Assembly: GCA_040752815.1 (NCBI GenBank)
Contig: JBFMGC010000019.1
Location: forward strand, 1 to 46,923
Direction of reading: 5' to 3'
Source: Candidatus Zixiibacteriota bacterium
GTDB taxonomy: Bacteria > Zixibacteria > MSB-5A5 > GN15 > FEB-12
DNA length: 46,923 bases
The position numbers were made by a program, and so were the translations under genes. How positions within the stretch are numbered: position 1 is the stretch's first letter; each line of letters starts with the position of its first letter. The notes under the pieces were generated by a model. It was not told the origin of the DNA and made no database searches. It saw only the letters and a program-made list of their open reading frames with translations. Positions 16,498-24,967 of this stretch are shown here, piece by piece.

Positions 16498-16713
16498 CTA
16501 TCGCGCCGAGGCGCCGCCGGTTCTTTCTCTGGCAGGCAGGACTTTCCGGAAGATCATTTCCGCAGGGCAAAAGCCGGTAAACGACGACTGGATCAGGTTA
16601 AACGACACAAAAGCCGCCAACAGCAGATACCAGGGGGAAACGAAGTAGTACAGCAGCAGCGAGACCGCTACAAACGTCCCGGCCAGAAGTCTGACAGCGC
16701 TTTCTACCGACAT
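16498..16713 (-). CDS. DUF2892 small membrane protein
   Basis: A 71-residue protein with two hydrophobic helices (LLAGTFVAVSLLLYYFVSPW, YLLLAAFVSFNLIQSSF) and the family-defining NLIQSSFTGFCPAEMIF. DUF2892 proteins are found alone or as the membrane part of rhodanese proteins such as YgaP and are often near sulfur-metabolism genes. GGAG precedes the ATG. Its only Cys, in GFCP, is the conserved one. It lies between a barrel-protein gene and a lipoprotein gene on the same strand, but is 4.7 kb from the sulfide module. Confidence 0.9.
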   Translation of the reverse strand: MSVESAVRLLAGTFVAVSLLLYYFVSPWYLLLAAFVSFNLIQSSFTGFCPAEMIFRKVLPARERTGGASAR

Positions 16714-16744
16714 ATTGGATCTCCTTTTTTCGCCTGAGTAACAG

Positions 16745-18022
16745 CTAATAGTTATAGGTAAGTTTCAAATACACGTTGTCGTTTTTTTGGAACTGGCCGA
16801 AATCGGTGTTCTCGTGTCGGCCGGCAAAGAGGTTCCCTCCAGCTGCGATCGTAATCTCGTCCGTGTATTTATAGGCGGCGGACAGGCGGACATAAATATC
16901 TTCGTCGGTGGGCGAATAGAAACCGAATGCGGACAGGGTCAGATTCTCGCTCATGGCCAGCTTGGTGATTCTGCTCGTCAACAGGTGGCGGACCTCGTCG
17001 CGTACGAACACTCCCTGGGGCTGCTGCGCGGAGAATTTGTCATAGTCGGTCATATAGTCGAGCTGCCACTGGATATTAGCGGTAAGGTTGGTGGCCACCT
17101 GGCGTTCGAATCCGAGCAGGCCGGTCACCGACGAGTTGGGCACGAGCGGACTTTTGCCATCGCGGTCATCGCGTGAGTCGAGATACCCACCCTCGGTCCA
17201 GAGCACGCCTCCAGCGAGAGTTCCGCGCGCCGACGCGCCGAACACGTTGAGTCTCGGATAGTATGGGACGAATTGCGGCGCGTTGTCGACCATGACGACA
17301 TAAGCGCCCATCGGGTTTTTGTAGAAGCCATGGTAAGCGTACAGCGACACGTTGAATCCGCCGATATCGCGGCTTAGCCGGGCTGCGATTTCAGCATTCT
17401 TGAATTCCGGCTCCGGCTGGGGCGGATCGAAGTAATACAGGGGCGACAGCCCGGTGCCTACTATCCCTGGCACAAACGGGTTATAGTAGCTCAGGCGATC
17501 ACCGGTGGGCAGGCGGTTCGGCTCGAAACGGGGCGACCAGACCAGCGTTAGTTCGCCCAGCGGACTGTAGTATTCCGATCGAAGGGCGTTCTGCGGCTCT
17601 TTGAGATACTGGTCATCGCGACCGACAAAAAACGAGCGGTAGTCCTTGGCGAAGACATCGTTGATGAAGATCAGGTCGCCGGTCCCCCAGGTCAGCACCT
17701 GGCGGCCGACCTTGAAATCGAACCGGCTGCCGAGGCGGAATTTCAGATACCCCTCGCGAAGCTCCCAATCGTACGACGCGGTATCGGCGCCGTCGAAAAC
17801 AAAGTCAAGCCGCCCGAAAAACTCGCCGCTCGCGCCGGTGTGCTGCACGCGCAACTGAAGGCGGGTTTCCGACGCCGTCTGTTCGGTGGCAGTCGGGTTG
17901 TTCTTATCCAGACGGCCGCCATAGAGCCCCTGGAGGAAGCCGTCGAACGTGACTTGAGCGGGGGCCGGGGCTGCCGAGATCATCAGCAGCCCAGCAAGAA
18001 ATAAGGCGAGTTGTCGCATCAT
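16745..18022 (-). CDS. Outer-membrane beta-barrel protein (DUF1302-like)
   Basis: A 425-residue protein with a cleavable signal peptide (MMRQLALFLAGLLMISAAPAPA-Q) and alternating beta strands throughout, ending in an aromatic residue (KLTYNY), as in outer-membrane barrels. GREVLTWG-like text (KVGRQVLTWGTGDLIFINDVF) and the order of strands match DUF1302-type porins. It is the last gene of a three-gene unit with the LolA-like protein and the MMPL transporter, 10 bp after the former. A role in moving or exposing a lipid substrate at the outer membrane is the likely context; the substrate is unknown. Confidence 0.8.
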   Translation of the reverse strand: MMRQLALFLAGLLMISAAPAPAQVTFDGFLQGLYGGRLDKNNPTATEQTASETRLQLRVQHTGASGEFFGRLDFVFDGADTASYDWELREGYLKFRLGSRFDFKVGRQVLTWGTGDLIFINDVFAKDYRSFFVGRDDQYLKEPQNALRSEYYSPLGELTLVWSPRFEPNRLPTGDRLSYYNPFVPGIVGTGLSPLYYFDPPQPEPEFKNAEIAARLSRDIGGFNVSLYAYHGFYKNPMGAYVVMVDNAPQFVPYYPRLNVFGASARGTLAGGVLWTEGGYLDSRDDRDGKSPLVPNSSVTGLLGFERQVATNLTANIQWQLDYMTDYDKFSAQQPQGVFVRDEVRHLLTSRITKLAMSENLTLSAFGFYSPTDEDIYVRLSAAYKYTDEITIAAGGNLFAGRHENTDFGQFQKNDNVYLKLTYNY

Positions 18023-18032
18023 CAGCCCCGCT

Positions 18033-18830
18033 TTACTTTACAAACTGGCGCGGCGGGTTTTTCAGATAACGCTCGGTGAAGATGTCGTCGGTCAGGCCCA
18101 GGTTGTAATCGATACTGGCGAACTCGACTGTCGTTTTGCTTCCCTTCTTGACATCCTCCATGGTGCGAAGCGTGACCGTGAGAATCCCCTCGATCGTATC
18201 AACCCGGTCGGCATGGAACAGCCGTACCAGCGTTCCCTTCTTGTCGAAGTATTCCTCTTTGAGCGGGAGCAGGCCGGCCTTGTCGATATATGACACCTTG
18301 CGGGCAAACCCCTTGTACTCCTGCTTTGGTACGGATTCGATCACATACACCGGCTTGCCGTCGAGCTCCTGCTCGCCGATCAGCTTGTGCTCGTCCTCGG
18401 TCCAGTGACGGCCGGAGACGTCCTCGTAGGTGAAATCGGAGCCGACAAAGCTCGAGTTCTTGTCATCGGCTGAGATCGGCTTGATGAGATCGACCGCGGG
18501 TACGTAGATCCACCGCTTGTCGTTGCCGTCGGCGGACTTGTGCACCATGAAGCTGAGACGGGAGACATCAGACGGTTTCCGAAAATAAGTATAGTACTTC
18601 TGATTGCCGCCTTCTTCAATGTCGAGCCGCAACATGCTGAATTCGCGATCGCGCACTTTGCCGTTTTTGTCGATCAACTTCATGTTGACCTCGGCCAGAC
18701 CGTCATCGCCGGCATAGTAGTAGGCCAGATGCGAATTCTTCATGATCTCGGTGGCGTCTTGCGCCTGGGTGGTTGCGCCGGTTAACACGCTGATCAGGGC
18801 GATTACAAGGGCCTGTCGTAGTCCTTTCAT
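18033..18830 (-). CDS. Outer membrane lipoprotein-sorting (LolA-like) protein
   Basis: A 265-residue periplasmic protein: signal peptide MKGLRQALVIALISVLTGATTQA, then a LolA/LolB-like fold (NQKYYTYFRKPSDVSRLSFMV, WIYVPAVDLIKPISADDKNSSFVGSDFTYEDVSGR). This branch nearly always sits beside an MMPL transporter, as here: the two open frames touch. GGAG 8 bp before the ATG at 18830 decides the start; upstream in-frame ATGs at 18836 and 18854 are badly spaced. It probably carries a lipid or lipoprotein between the transporter and the outer-membrane barrel. Confidence 0.86.
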   Translation of the reverse strand: MKGLRQALVIALISVLTGATTQAQDATEIMKNSHLAYYYAGDDGLAEVNMKLIDKNGKVRDREFSMLRLDIEEGGNQKYYTYFRKPSDVSRLSFMVHKSADGNDKRWIYVPAVDLIKPISADDKNSSFVGSDFTYEDVSGRHWTEDEHKLIGEQELDGKPVYVIESVPKQEYKGFARKVSYIDKAGLLPLKEEYFDKKGTLVRLFHADRVDTIEGILTVTLRTMEDVKKGSKTTVEFASIDYNLGLTDDIFTERYLKNPPRQFVK

Positions 18831-18922
18831 TACCATTACTCCTTGTGTTCTCATATCATCAATATTAGCCACTCCGTGTCCGGCAGATGTCCACAACAGC
18901 CGACCTGCAAGGTGTGTTGCAT

Positions 18923-21268
18923 TCAATTCCCACTCGGCTGCGGTTCGGCGACAGCAGCAGATTTCGACCTGGCCTGTAGCCGCAGCAGCGCACCGTGAAA
19001 TTGCCGTGTTATAGCCGGCAAGAGCAGCATCGTAACCAGTCCGGAAACGATCATTATGGCCAGGAAGAACGACCCAACCGTGATGTACGGCACCAGCGAT
19101 GAGAACAGCATCGGCACAAAGCCGATCGCTATCACCAGCACGTTGCGGCCGATCGCCCGGCCGGTACCCTCAAAAATCTCATGAAATGACTGTTGAAAGT
19201 CGTGCGTCCGGCGATGGATCATACGCAACCGTTCGATATAATGAATCGCGAAGTCAATCGAAAGGCCGAGCGTGAGCGACGAAAGCACCGCCACCGGCAT
19301 GTCGTACGGCTTGCCCACGTAGCCGAGAAAAGCATAGATGGCCATTATCGTCAAGGTCAGCGGTAACATCGAAATCAATCCCCAACGCAGTGACCGGAAG
19401 AGGAAAACCATCATGATCAAAACGGTCACATAGGAACCCAGCAGTGACGAGCGCATGCCGGTAACCATTTGGCGCTGCCATTCGATATTTATGTACGGCA
19501 GGCCGGCCCATTCGGCCTCCACCCCGCTCGGAAGCTGGTGATTCGCCATGTACTGCTCGGCGCGCTCCACCACTCGGCTGACCGACATGTTGTCGCCGTT
19601 TTTCATCACTACCCAGAGATTCGCTTTGTTGTAGCTCGAGGTTACGAACTTGAACAGGTCATCGGGGTCGCCACCCGACATCTCGAACAGAAACAGCATC
19701 TGGGCGATTTCGTCCTGCGATTCCGGCAGACTGGCTTTGGTCGAATCCCCGCCATAAAGCTCGTAGCGCACTTTCTTCACTATGTCCGGCAGGCCGGTTG
19801 TCGAGCCTACATTCTCGTCGACGGCCAGTTCCCGCTGCATTGATTCGATATAACGCACCATCGCGGGGTTCTTCATGGCGTCATCATCAGGGCTTTCGAA
19901 TACCAGATAGTTCAAGTATGTCCCGGCCAGGTGCCTGTTCATGGCGGCATCGGCAATACGGATCGGATGCGATTGCTTGAACCACTTGACCGGGTTGTCG
20001 TTCACCACGATCAGCGACAAACCCACCGCCGCCACCACCGCCAGCGCCGCGGAACCATAGATAATCGTCTTGCTCCAATTGAATGAAAAGCTCCGGAAAC
20101 CGTGCATGATCCTGGCCAGCAAACCGTGCTCGTCATCCGACGCGCCAAAGTCTCTGAGAGTCTTGTCCGGAATCAGCATCCCGATCGCCGGGTTGAGTGT
20201 CAGCGACAAAAACCACGCCACCAGCACGCCGAACGCCACGAATATGCCGAATACCTGTACCGGTGGAATGGGGGTCAGCGCGAGCGAGAGAAAGCCGGCG
20301 ATTGTAGTCAACGACGTGAACAGCATCGGCATGAACAGCTCGCCGATAGAGTGACGGATGGTCGCGTCCTTGTGCTTGTAACGTTTGTAATGATCGTGGA
20401 ACTCCGATATGATGTGGATCGAATTCAATACCGCGATGGGGATGAGGAAGATCGGAATCATCGACGACATGATATGCACCGTGTTGCCGGTGAGGATCAG
20501 AAGCCCCATCGCCCAGATCGTTGACATCATCGCCACCACCATCGGCGCGAGGACAATCCGCAGGTTGCGGAAGAACATAAGCAGCAGCAGGAAGATGATC
20601 AGCATGGCGGCCGGCGCGCTGTAAGCCATCTGGACAAACATCTCTGCGCCGAACGAATCCTCGGCCAGCGGTAGTCCGGCGATATGATACTCCTCGTCGC
20701 CCTTGTATTTGTCGATGATTTGACGAATCTCCCCCGCTATCCGGTGCGACATGTCTTTGGATTCGATCGGCACCATGATCGCAACCGCTTTGCCGTCCTC
20801 ACCGGCCAACTTGCCGCGGAATATCGGGTTGGCGTTGATCCGGCTCCGGATATAGTCGGCCTCCTCCTGAGTTGTGATTTCACTTTCCATGAGCGGCGCC
20901 ACCACGAGCGTGCCACCCTCGCCCTGCTTGATATCGTCGACTGTCGACGGCGCCATGATGTCGTCAACCACTACCCCCTCGATATCCTGAATCTCAGCGG
21001 TGATATTATAGAGGCGATTGAGGGTCTCAGGAGTGAACGCCCCGGCCTCGTGCACGACCCCAACCGCAATAAAATCGGCCAGGCCGAACTCGTCCTTGGT
21101 CTGGTGCTCGAACAGACGCACCGGCTCGTCCTCGGCGAGCATGTTCTCGGGATCGGTGTCGATCTTCATGTTAAGGAACTGAACCGCGAAGAAGACGGTG
21201 ATTACCGACGCGATACCGATTACCCACCAGGGGTGCCGGATCGAAAAGTTAGTCAGAGCTTTTGCCAT
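18923..21268 (-). CDS. MMPL/HpnN-type RND transporter
   Basis: A 781-residue RND-superfamily protein with two repeats, each one transmembrane helix, a periplasmic loop and five helices. First half begins WWVIGIASVITVFFAVQFL and includes the 'sterol-sensing-like' stretch MSSMIPIFLIPIAVLNSIHII; the second repeat ends SLTLGLSIDFAIHYIERLR, with the Asp expected for proton relay. HpnN/MMPL relatives move hopanoids, lipids or lipoprotein-like cargo to the outer membrane. GAGGA precedes the ATG. It heads the operon with the LolA-like and barrel genes. Substrate unknown. Confidence 0.9.
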   Translation of the reverse strand: MAKALTNFSIRHPWWVIGIASVITVFFAVQFLNMKIDTDPENMLAEDEPVRLFEHQTKDEFGLADFIAVGVVHEAGAFTPETLNRLYNITAEIQDIEGVVVDDIMAPSTVDDIKQGEGGTLVVAPLMESEITTQEEADYIRSRINANPIFRGKLAGEDGKAVAIMVPIESKDMSHRIAGEIRQIIDKYKGDEEYHIAGLPLAEDSFGAEMFVQMAYSAPAAMLIIFLLLLMFFRNLRIVLAPMVVAMMSTIWAMGLLILTGNTVHIMSSMIPIFLIPIAVLNSIHIISEFHDHYKRYKHKDATIRHSIGELFMPMLFTSLTTIAGFLSLALTPIPPVQVFGIFVAFGVLVAWFLSLTLNPAIGMLIPDKTLRDFGASDDEHGLLARIMHGFRSFSFNWSKTIIYGSAALAVVAAVGLSLIVVNDNPVKWFKQSHPIRIADAAMNRHLAGTYLNYLVFESPDDDAMKNPAMVRYIESMQRELAVDENVGSTTGLPDIVKKVRYELYGGDSTKASLPESQDEIAQMLFLFEMSGGDPDDLFKFVTSSYNKANLWVVMKNGDNMSVSRVVERAEQYMANHQLPSGVEAEWAGLPYINIEWQRQMVTGMRSSLLGSYVTVLIMMVFLFRSLRWGLISMLPLTLTIMAIYAFLGYVGKPYDMPVAVLSSLTLGLSIDFAIHYIERLRMIHRRTHDFQQSFHEIFEGTGRAIGRNVLVIAIGFVPMLFSSLVPYITVGSFFLAIMIVSGLVTMLLLPAITRQFHGALLRLQARSKSAAVAEPQPSGN

Positions 21269-21499
21269 GTACTATCCTCGTGCCGTTTAGCCACGTTTGC
21301 CAGATTAGATGACAATGTGCTTCGAATGATTCAAAAATTATGTCGTGATTGCAGTCAATCTAGCTAAGTCTTTGTCGAATAACAAACAAGAGGCCATCGC
21401 GTTCCCCTGCACCTTCCGGGTAAACGAAACTCACTTGGTAGAACCCGACGTTATTTCCCAAGGCGAATACGTCGCTCCGCAATCGCACGCTCGGGCCTG
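21269..21499. other. Intergenic, nothing recognised
   Basis: The 231 bp between the MMPL gene start and the oxidoreductase stop are moderately AT-rich. I see no gene, no convincing terminator and no clear promoter, though the minus strand must carry the promoter of the MMPL operon. Confidence 0.5.
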
Positions 21500-22744
21500 T
21501 CAGATCATCGATCGGGCGCCCATGATCTTTCCACCCAGAAGAAGGCCATACCTGTACGCTGTTCTACGAATCCCATGCGGGGCCAGCCACCATTTCTCAA
21601 ACAGTATTTTGCCGACGTGCCAGGCCTTTCCAATTTTCTTTAGTTTTACTTCCGGAGAAGGTTCTGCAAAAAAGTTGCCATATGCGAACCCGGCAAGGTC
21701 TGCACCGGCTTCAAGCATGCAGTAACCGTCACCACAGAAACTCACATTCGACTCACGTCCTGTGATGCTTCCCGCGACTCGACGTGCGACTACTAACGCC
21801 TGGGCATGTGCGAATACTCCTGCCTTGGGAAGCATAAGAGGAACCTCCGGTTTCCATCGGCCCGGTATCGGAATCGACGTCACGTCGCCAATAGTGTAGA
21901 CGTTGTCTACCTTGGTTACCATGGAAAACCTGTCGACCGGTATCCATCCAGTCTCATTAGCCAGCACAGATTTCCGAATAACGTCCGGGCTTCGATGCGG
22001 CGGGATCGCCACAAGAAGATCATAGGGAATGGCGCCCTTGTCTGCGAACAGCATCTGCTTATTTACGCCGTCTACGGATTGAAGCTGATGAAGTGAGTGA
22101 TACCTGATCTTTCTCGCAGCGAGCATTGCGGACGCCGCATTGGCCAGGAGCGGCCCGGCTACCGGCATCGGCTGAGACTCCGGAGTAAACAGATCGATTT
22201 CCACGGCAGCCCGGCGCCCGCATCGACTGAAAAAATCGGCTATCAGCATAGCTCCTTCAAGGGGCGCGCCGGGGCACTTGTATGGCAACGCAGCGACTAC
22301 AACCGCAATTCTGCCCGAGCAAAATTCTCTGAGTGCGTTGTGCAGCCTGCCGGCGCCGTCCAGTGTATAAAACGTGTGTGCCACCCCAGCTAATCCCGGG
22401 ACTTCACCCGGGGCCAGCTCGGCGCCAAGCGCGACAATCAGGTAGTCATAGGCCAGCACGCCTTGGTCGGTTTCGACCTGCGCCCGCGTGCTGTCGATGG
22501 CGAGAACATTGGCCCGGAGAAAGTCGACACCAGATCGAAGCAGAACTTTCACGGGTTGAGTAATCCTACCGGGGCGACGGTGGCCTGTCATCACCCACAG
22601 GAATGAGGGGGCAAAGGCATGATTCTCGTTGCGCTCCACGAGAATGATTCGGTGATGCCAAGGGAGTAGTTGCCTCAGTTCATTGGCGGCCACAAGTCCA
22701 CCGACACCGCCGCCCAATATCAATACTGTCTTGGAGTGAGTCAT
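21500..22744 (-). CDS. sqr: Sulfide:quinone oxidoreductase-like flavoprotein
   Basis: A 414-residue FAD-dependent oxidoreductase of the SQR/flavocytochrome-c sulfide dehydrogenase group: VLILGGGVGGLVAANELR (FAD site), YDYLIVALGAEL and NVYTIGDVTSIPIPG. Redox-type cysteines occur in LPYKCPGAPLE and GDGYCMLEAGA, the positions of the second and third SQR cysteines; the first of the usual three is not apparent. It should oxidise sulfide to sulfane sulfur and pass electrons to the quinone pool. Third gene of the ArsR-rhodanese/DsrE/SQR operon. Type II NADH dehydrogenase is less likely given the Cys motifs. Confidence 0.86.
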   Translation of the reverse strand: MTHSKTVLILGGGVGGLVAANELRQLLPWHHRIILVERNENHAFAPSFLWVMTGHRRPGRITQPVKVLLRSGVDFLRANVLAIDSTRAQVETDQGVLAYDYLIVALGAELAPGEVPGLAGVAHTFYTLDGAGRLHNALREFCSGRIAVVVAALPYKCPGAPLEGAMLIADFFSRCGRRAAVEIDLFTPESQPMPVAGPLLANAASAMLAARKIRYHSLHQLQSVDGVNKQMLFADKGAIPYDLLVAIPPHRSPDVIRKSVLANETGWIPVDRFSMVTKVDNVYTIGDVTSIPIPGRWKPEVPLMLPKAGVFAHAQALVVARRVAGSITGRESNVSFCGDGYCMLEAGADLAGFAYGNFFAEPSPEVKLKKIGKAWHVGKILFEKWWLAPHGIRRTAYRYGLLLGGKIMGARSMI

Positions 22745-22781
22745 CTTATTCTATCCGGCAGCCGGTATTTTCTGAACGAGT

Positions 22782-23132
22782 TCAGAATACAATGGTCTTG
22801 TCCGCCCAGATCGTCCAGTCGGTGAGTTCTTCCATGGAACTACGATGAACTCCGTCGAGCAAGTCCCTTTCCGCAATGCCCCGGGCATCTGCGCACGATC
22901 CACATACGCCGACCGGTATCTCGGTCGACACCAGGCTCCTGATCATCCGCTCAAGATTGTAGTAGCCTGACGGTGTCTTCTGGCCCTTCATAGCGCAGCC
23001 GATTGCATCCGCCATGAGGAATACATGCAACTCGATACCCTCCCTTTTGCTAAGCGAGACAGCCAGCCGCAACGCATTATACGAGCGCTCTGTGCCGTAG
23101 GGCGGGTCATTCAGCAGCAAGAGTATTTTCAT
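22782..23132 (-). CDS. DsrE/TusD-like sulfur-relay protein
   Basis: A 116-residue DsrE-fold protein: MKILLLLNDPPYGTERSYNALRLA at the start and VFLMADAIGCAMKGQKTP in the middle. Cysteines in AIGCAM and GVCGSCADARG are candidates for carrying persulfide; the latter is the position used by DsrE/TusD proteins. AGGAG precedes the ATG. It lies between the ArsR-rhodanese regulator (45 bp) and the SQR-like gene (37 bp), which fits transfer of sulfane sulfur produced by SQR. Confidence 0.88.
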   Translation of the reverse strand: MKILLLLNDPPYGTERSYNALRLAVSLSKREGIELHVFLMADAIGCAMKGQKTPSGYYNLERMIRSLVSTEIPVGVCGSCADARGIAERDLLDGVHRSSMEELTDWTIWADKTIVF

Positions 23133-23177
23133 GTTTCTCCTATCTCGGGTCTACAACTTCCTTTCTTGCCGAGTGAA

Positions 23178-23843
23178 CTACCCTGTTTCGACCGGCATGC
23201 CGGCCTCTTCCCATTCAGCGACTCCATCCTTCAGTCGGGTGGCTTCCAGTCCTTTTGACCGAAGATACGAAACGGCCTCTTGAGCAAGTACGCAGTACGG
23301 CCCACGGCAGTACGCGACAAACTTTTTGTCGGGAGGGAACTCTTTCAGACGCTTTTTAAGCGCTGACAGGGGCACCGATACCGCGTGCGGCAAGTGACCG
23401 GCCGCAAATTCATCGACAGGCCGAACGTCAAGAATGACAACCTCACCGGCTTTCGCCTGCTTCAGCAGCCTCCTGCGCTCAACCGGCAGAAGGGTCGGCG
23501 AGTCGTCAAAGTAATCAGCTATGATGCGATCGATTTCGGCGAGCCGCCTCTGGGCGATCTCGCGCAGGGTGCGAAAGAATCGGCACACTTCGCGATCAGC
23601 CAGACGGTAGTAGACAAATACGCCATCTTTTCGGCCGTCGACCAATCGAGCCACTCGAAGGACATGCAGGTGCCGCGAGGTATTTGCTATTGACATCGAT
23701 GATTGCTGGGCCAGTACCTCGACGGTCTTTTCGGACTGACACAACAGGTCCAGAAGCTCAAGGCGCTTGGGGCTGGATAGGGCGCGGCCCAGGAGGGCGA
23801 ACTGGGCGTAAAGTCTGTCCTTAGTCTCTCGTGCAACGGACAC
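23178..23843 (-). CDS. ArsR-family regulator fused to a rhodanese domain
   Basis: A 221-residue two-domain protein. Residues ~10-85 are an ArsR winged helix (SSPKRLELLDLL, MSIANTSRHLHVLRVARLVDGRKDG). Residues ~130-221 are a rhodanese domain with the complete active loop CRGPYC (C179, C184). C35 and C87 in the DNA-binding part could form a persulfide sensor like that of SqrR/BigR, though their spacing differs. Likely job: repress the operon and respond to sulfide-derived sulfane sulfur. Start is GTG 23843 with GAGG 8 bp upstream. An operator palindrome lies 16-37 bp upstream, over the -10. Confidence 0.9.
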   Translation of the reverse strand: MSVARETKDRLYAQFALLGRALSSPKRLELLDLLCQSEKTVEVLAQQSSMSIANTSRHLHVLRVARLVDGRKDGVFVYYRLADREVCRFFRTLREIAQRRLAEIDRIIADYFDDSPTLLPVERRRLLKQAKAGEVVILDVRPVDEFAAGHLPHAVSVPLSALKKRLKEFPPDKKFVAYCRGPYCVLAQEAVSYLRSKGLEATRLKDGVAEWEEAGMPVETG

Positions 23844-23858
23844 CGTATTATCCTCAAC

Positions 23859-23880
23859 TATTCAATCAATTAATTGAATA
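23859..23880. promoter_or_regulatory. Palindromic operator of the sulfide operon
   Basis: Perfect inverted repeat TATTCAAT-N6-ATTGAATA (23859-23866/23873-23880) with a nested perfect 12-bp palindrome TCAATTAATTGA at 23866-23877. Its size and AT-rich TTGAAT half-sites fit an ArsR-family binding site. It overlaps the -10 element of the promoter reading into the ArsR-rhodanese gene. Confidence 0.78.
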
Positions 23881-23905
23881 TATTACGTTTCTCCCCCTGC
23901 CGCAA
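23877..23905 (-). promoter_or_regulatory. Promoter of the sulfide operon
   Basis: On the minus strand: TTGCGG (23905-23900), a 17-bp spacer, and TATATT (23882-23877; 5/6). The -35 is weak (3/6). Binding to the adjoining palindrome would block RNA polymerase. Confidence 0.6.
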
Positions 23906-24173
23906 GCGATTTCTTGGGCCGCCATCCTCCAAAGTGCCCTTGCTTAGCCCGTCGCTTTCGTGGCGCTGCTCATGCGTCCCTTCCAGTCGCGGCCGCCTAG
24001 CCAAGCTATACTCCTGACCAGATAGATCCTGTCGTTGTAAGCTGTTGTCCGGCAAAGTATTTGGTGGAAGTTCGGCACTATGAACGCACGCTGATTGAAA
24101 CCACACTGCCGGGTCGGAAGGCAAGCGGGTAGTAACGTGGATCAGGAAAGTCAGACGTCCCGGTGCCAGGAGC

Positions 24174-24372
24174 CCCACCCGCTTGCGCGTGGGATCGAGA
24201 TGCCACTTGCGTGAGGTCCTGCCCTCCGCCGGCAGATGAGGACATCTGCCGGGCCCTGTTATAAAGCCGCCGGCAGATGAGGACCCCGCGCTCCTGCGCG
24301 GGGCCGGGCACGATGTTGACAGAAGTCTCGCGTAACAGCCCGACCTCGGTGGCCCACCCGCTTGCGGGTGGG
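24174..24372. repeat. Array of intergenic hairpin repeats
   Basis: The 607 bp between the sulfide operon and the dockerin gene carry no gene I can support. They hold: CCCACCCGCTTGCGCGTGGG at 24175-24194, an imperfect copy of the perfect hairpin CCCACCCGC-TT-GCGGGTGGG at 24353-24372; CCGGCAGATG-AGGA-CATCTGCCGG at 24229-24252; and a half copy of that (24270-24283) running directly into CCCCGCGC-TCCT-GCGCGGGG at 24284-24303. Confidence 0.75.
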
Positions 24373-24403
24373 ATTGCGAGTATTCTCACGTGAGAGACAC
24401 CGT

Positions 24404-24440
24404 CGGGTTCCGCGCATTCTCCAATTGAACGCGAAACCCG
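24404..24440 (-). terminator. Hairpin after the dockerin-like gene
   Basis: An 11-bp stem (CGGGTTCCGCG with CGCGAAACCCG, one G-T pair) and a 15-nt loop, starting 10 bp after the stop at 24451. It lacks a T run, so it may be a processing or stability hairpin and not an intrinsic terminator. Confidence 0.5.
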
Positions 24441-24450
24441 GCATCACTGA

Positions 24451-24951
24451 CTAAGAACAGTCCGGCAGCCCCAGCGACGGGCCGGTGATAAACAAGTAGT
24501 CGATCAGGTAGGTGATATCACCGATGGAAACGTCCTCGCAAGTCGGCTCGCCCGTGGCCGATTGATTGATATCCGCCTCAGGCAGACAGTTCAACACACC
24601 GTCACACGTGCCGGTGATAAACTTGGCGTCGATCATCACAGTCACGTCGCCGATAGTCGGCTCGTCCTCGCCGCTGCTGTTGGCATCGCCGACTCTCGCC
24701 ACACAACAGCCGCCGCCGGTAAGGCTGAACACCTGCTGAAAGCCGGAATGCAGCTTGTAGTTGGTCGACGTGCTCCAGCCGACGGCGGTCTGGCCGACCG
24801 TGGCGTTGAGCAGGTAGTTTGTCGAGGACAAACCGACTCCGCCACCCGATGAGATCGTCTGCCAGGGGATTTTCTCCCCGGTGGCGAACAGGCTGGACGC
24901 AGCCAGCACCAGCCCCAGCGTCAGAATGGATAGTGATCTTGAACGCATCAT
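24451..24951 (-). CDS. Secreted dockerin-like repeat protein
   Basis: A 166-residue exported protein. After a signal peptide (MMRSRSLSILTLGLVLAASSLFA) comes a short beta region (YLLNATVGQTAVGWSTSTNYK, seen in many secreted proteins of this lineage) and two dockerin/EF-hand-type repeats: VGDANSSGEDEPTIGDVTVMID and ADINQSATGEPTCEDVSIGD, each followed by a hydrophobic helix with FITG. These resemble type I dockerin duplicates that bind calcium. The CC and paired Cys in and between the repeats may form disulfides. It follows the S74 gene by 16 bp and may be co-expressed. Confidence 0.85.
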   Translation of the reverse strand: MMRSRSLSILTLGLVLAASSLFATGEKIPWQTISSGGGVGLSSTNYLLNATVGQTAVGWSTSTNYKLHSGFQQVFSLTGGGCCVARVGDANSSGEDEPTIGDVTVMIDAKFITGTCDGVLNCLPEADINQSATGEPTCEDVSIGDITYLIDYLFITGPSLGLPDCS

Positions 24952-24967
24952 GGCACGCTCCGTCTGC

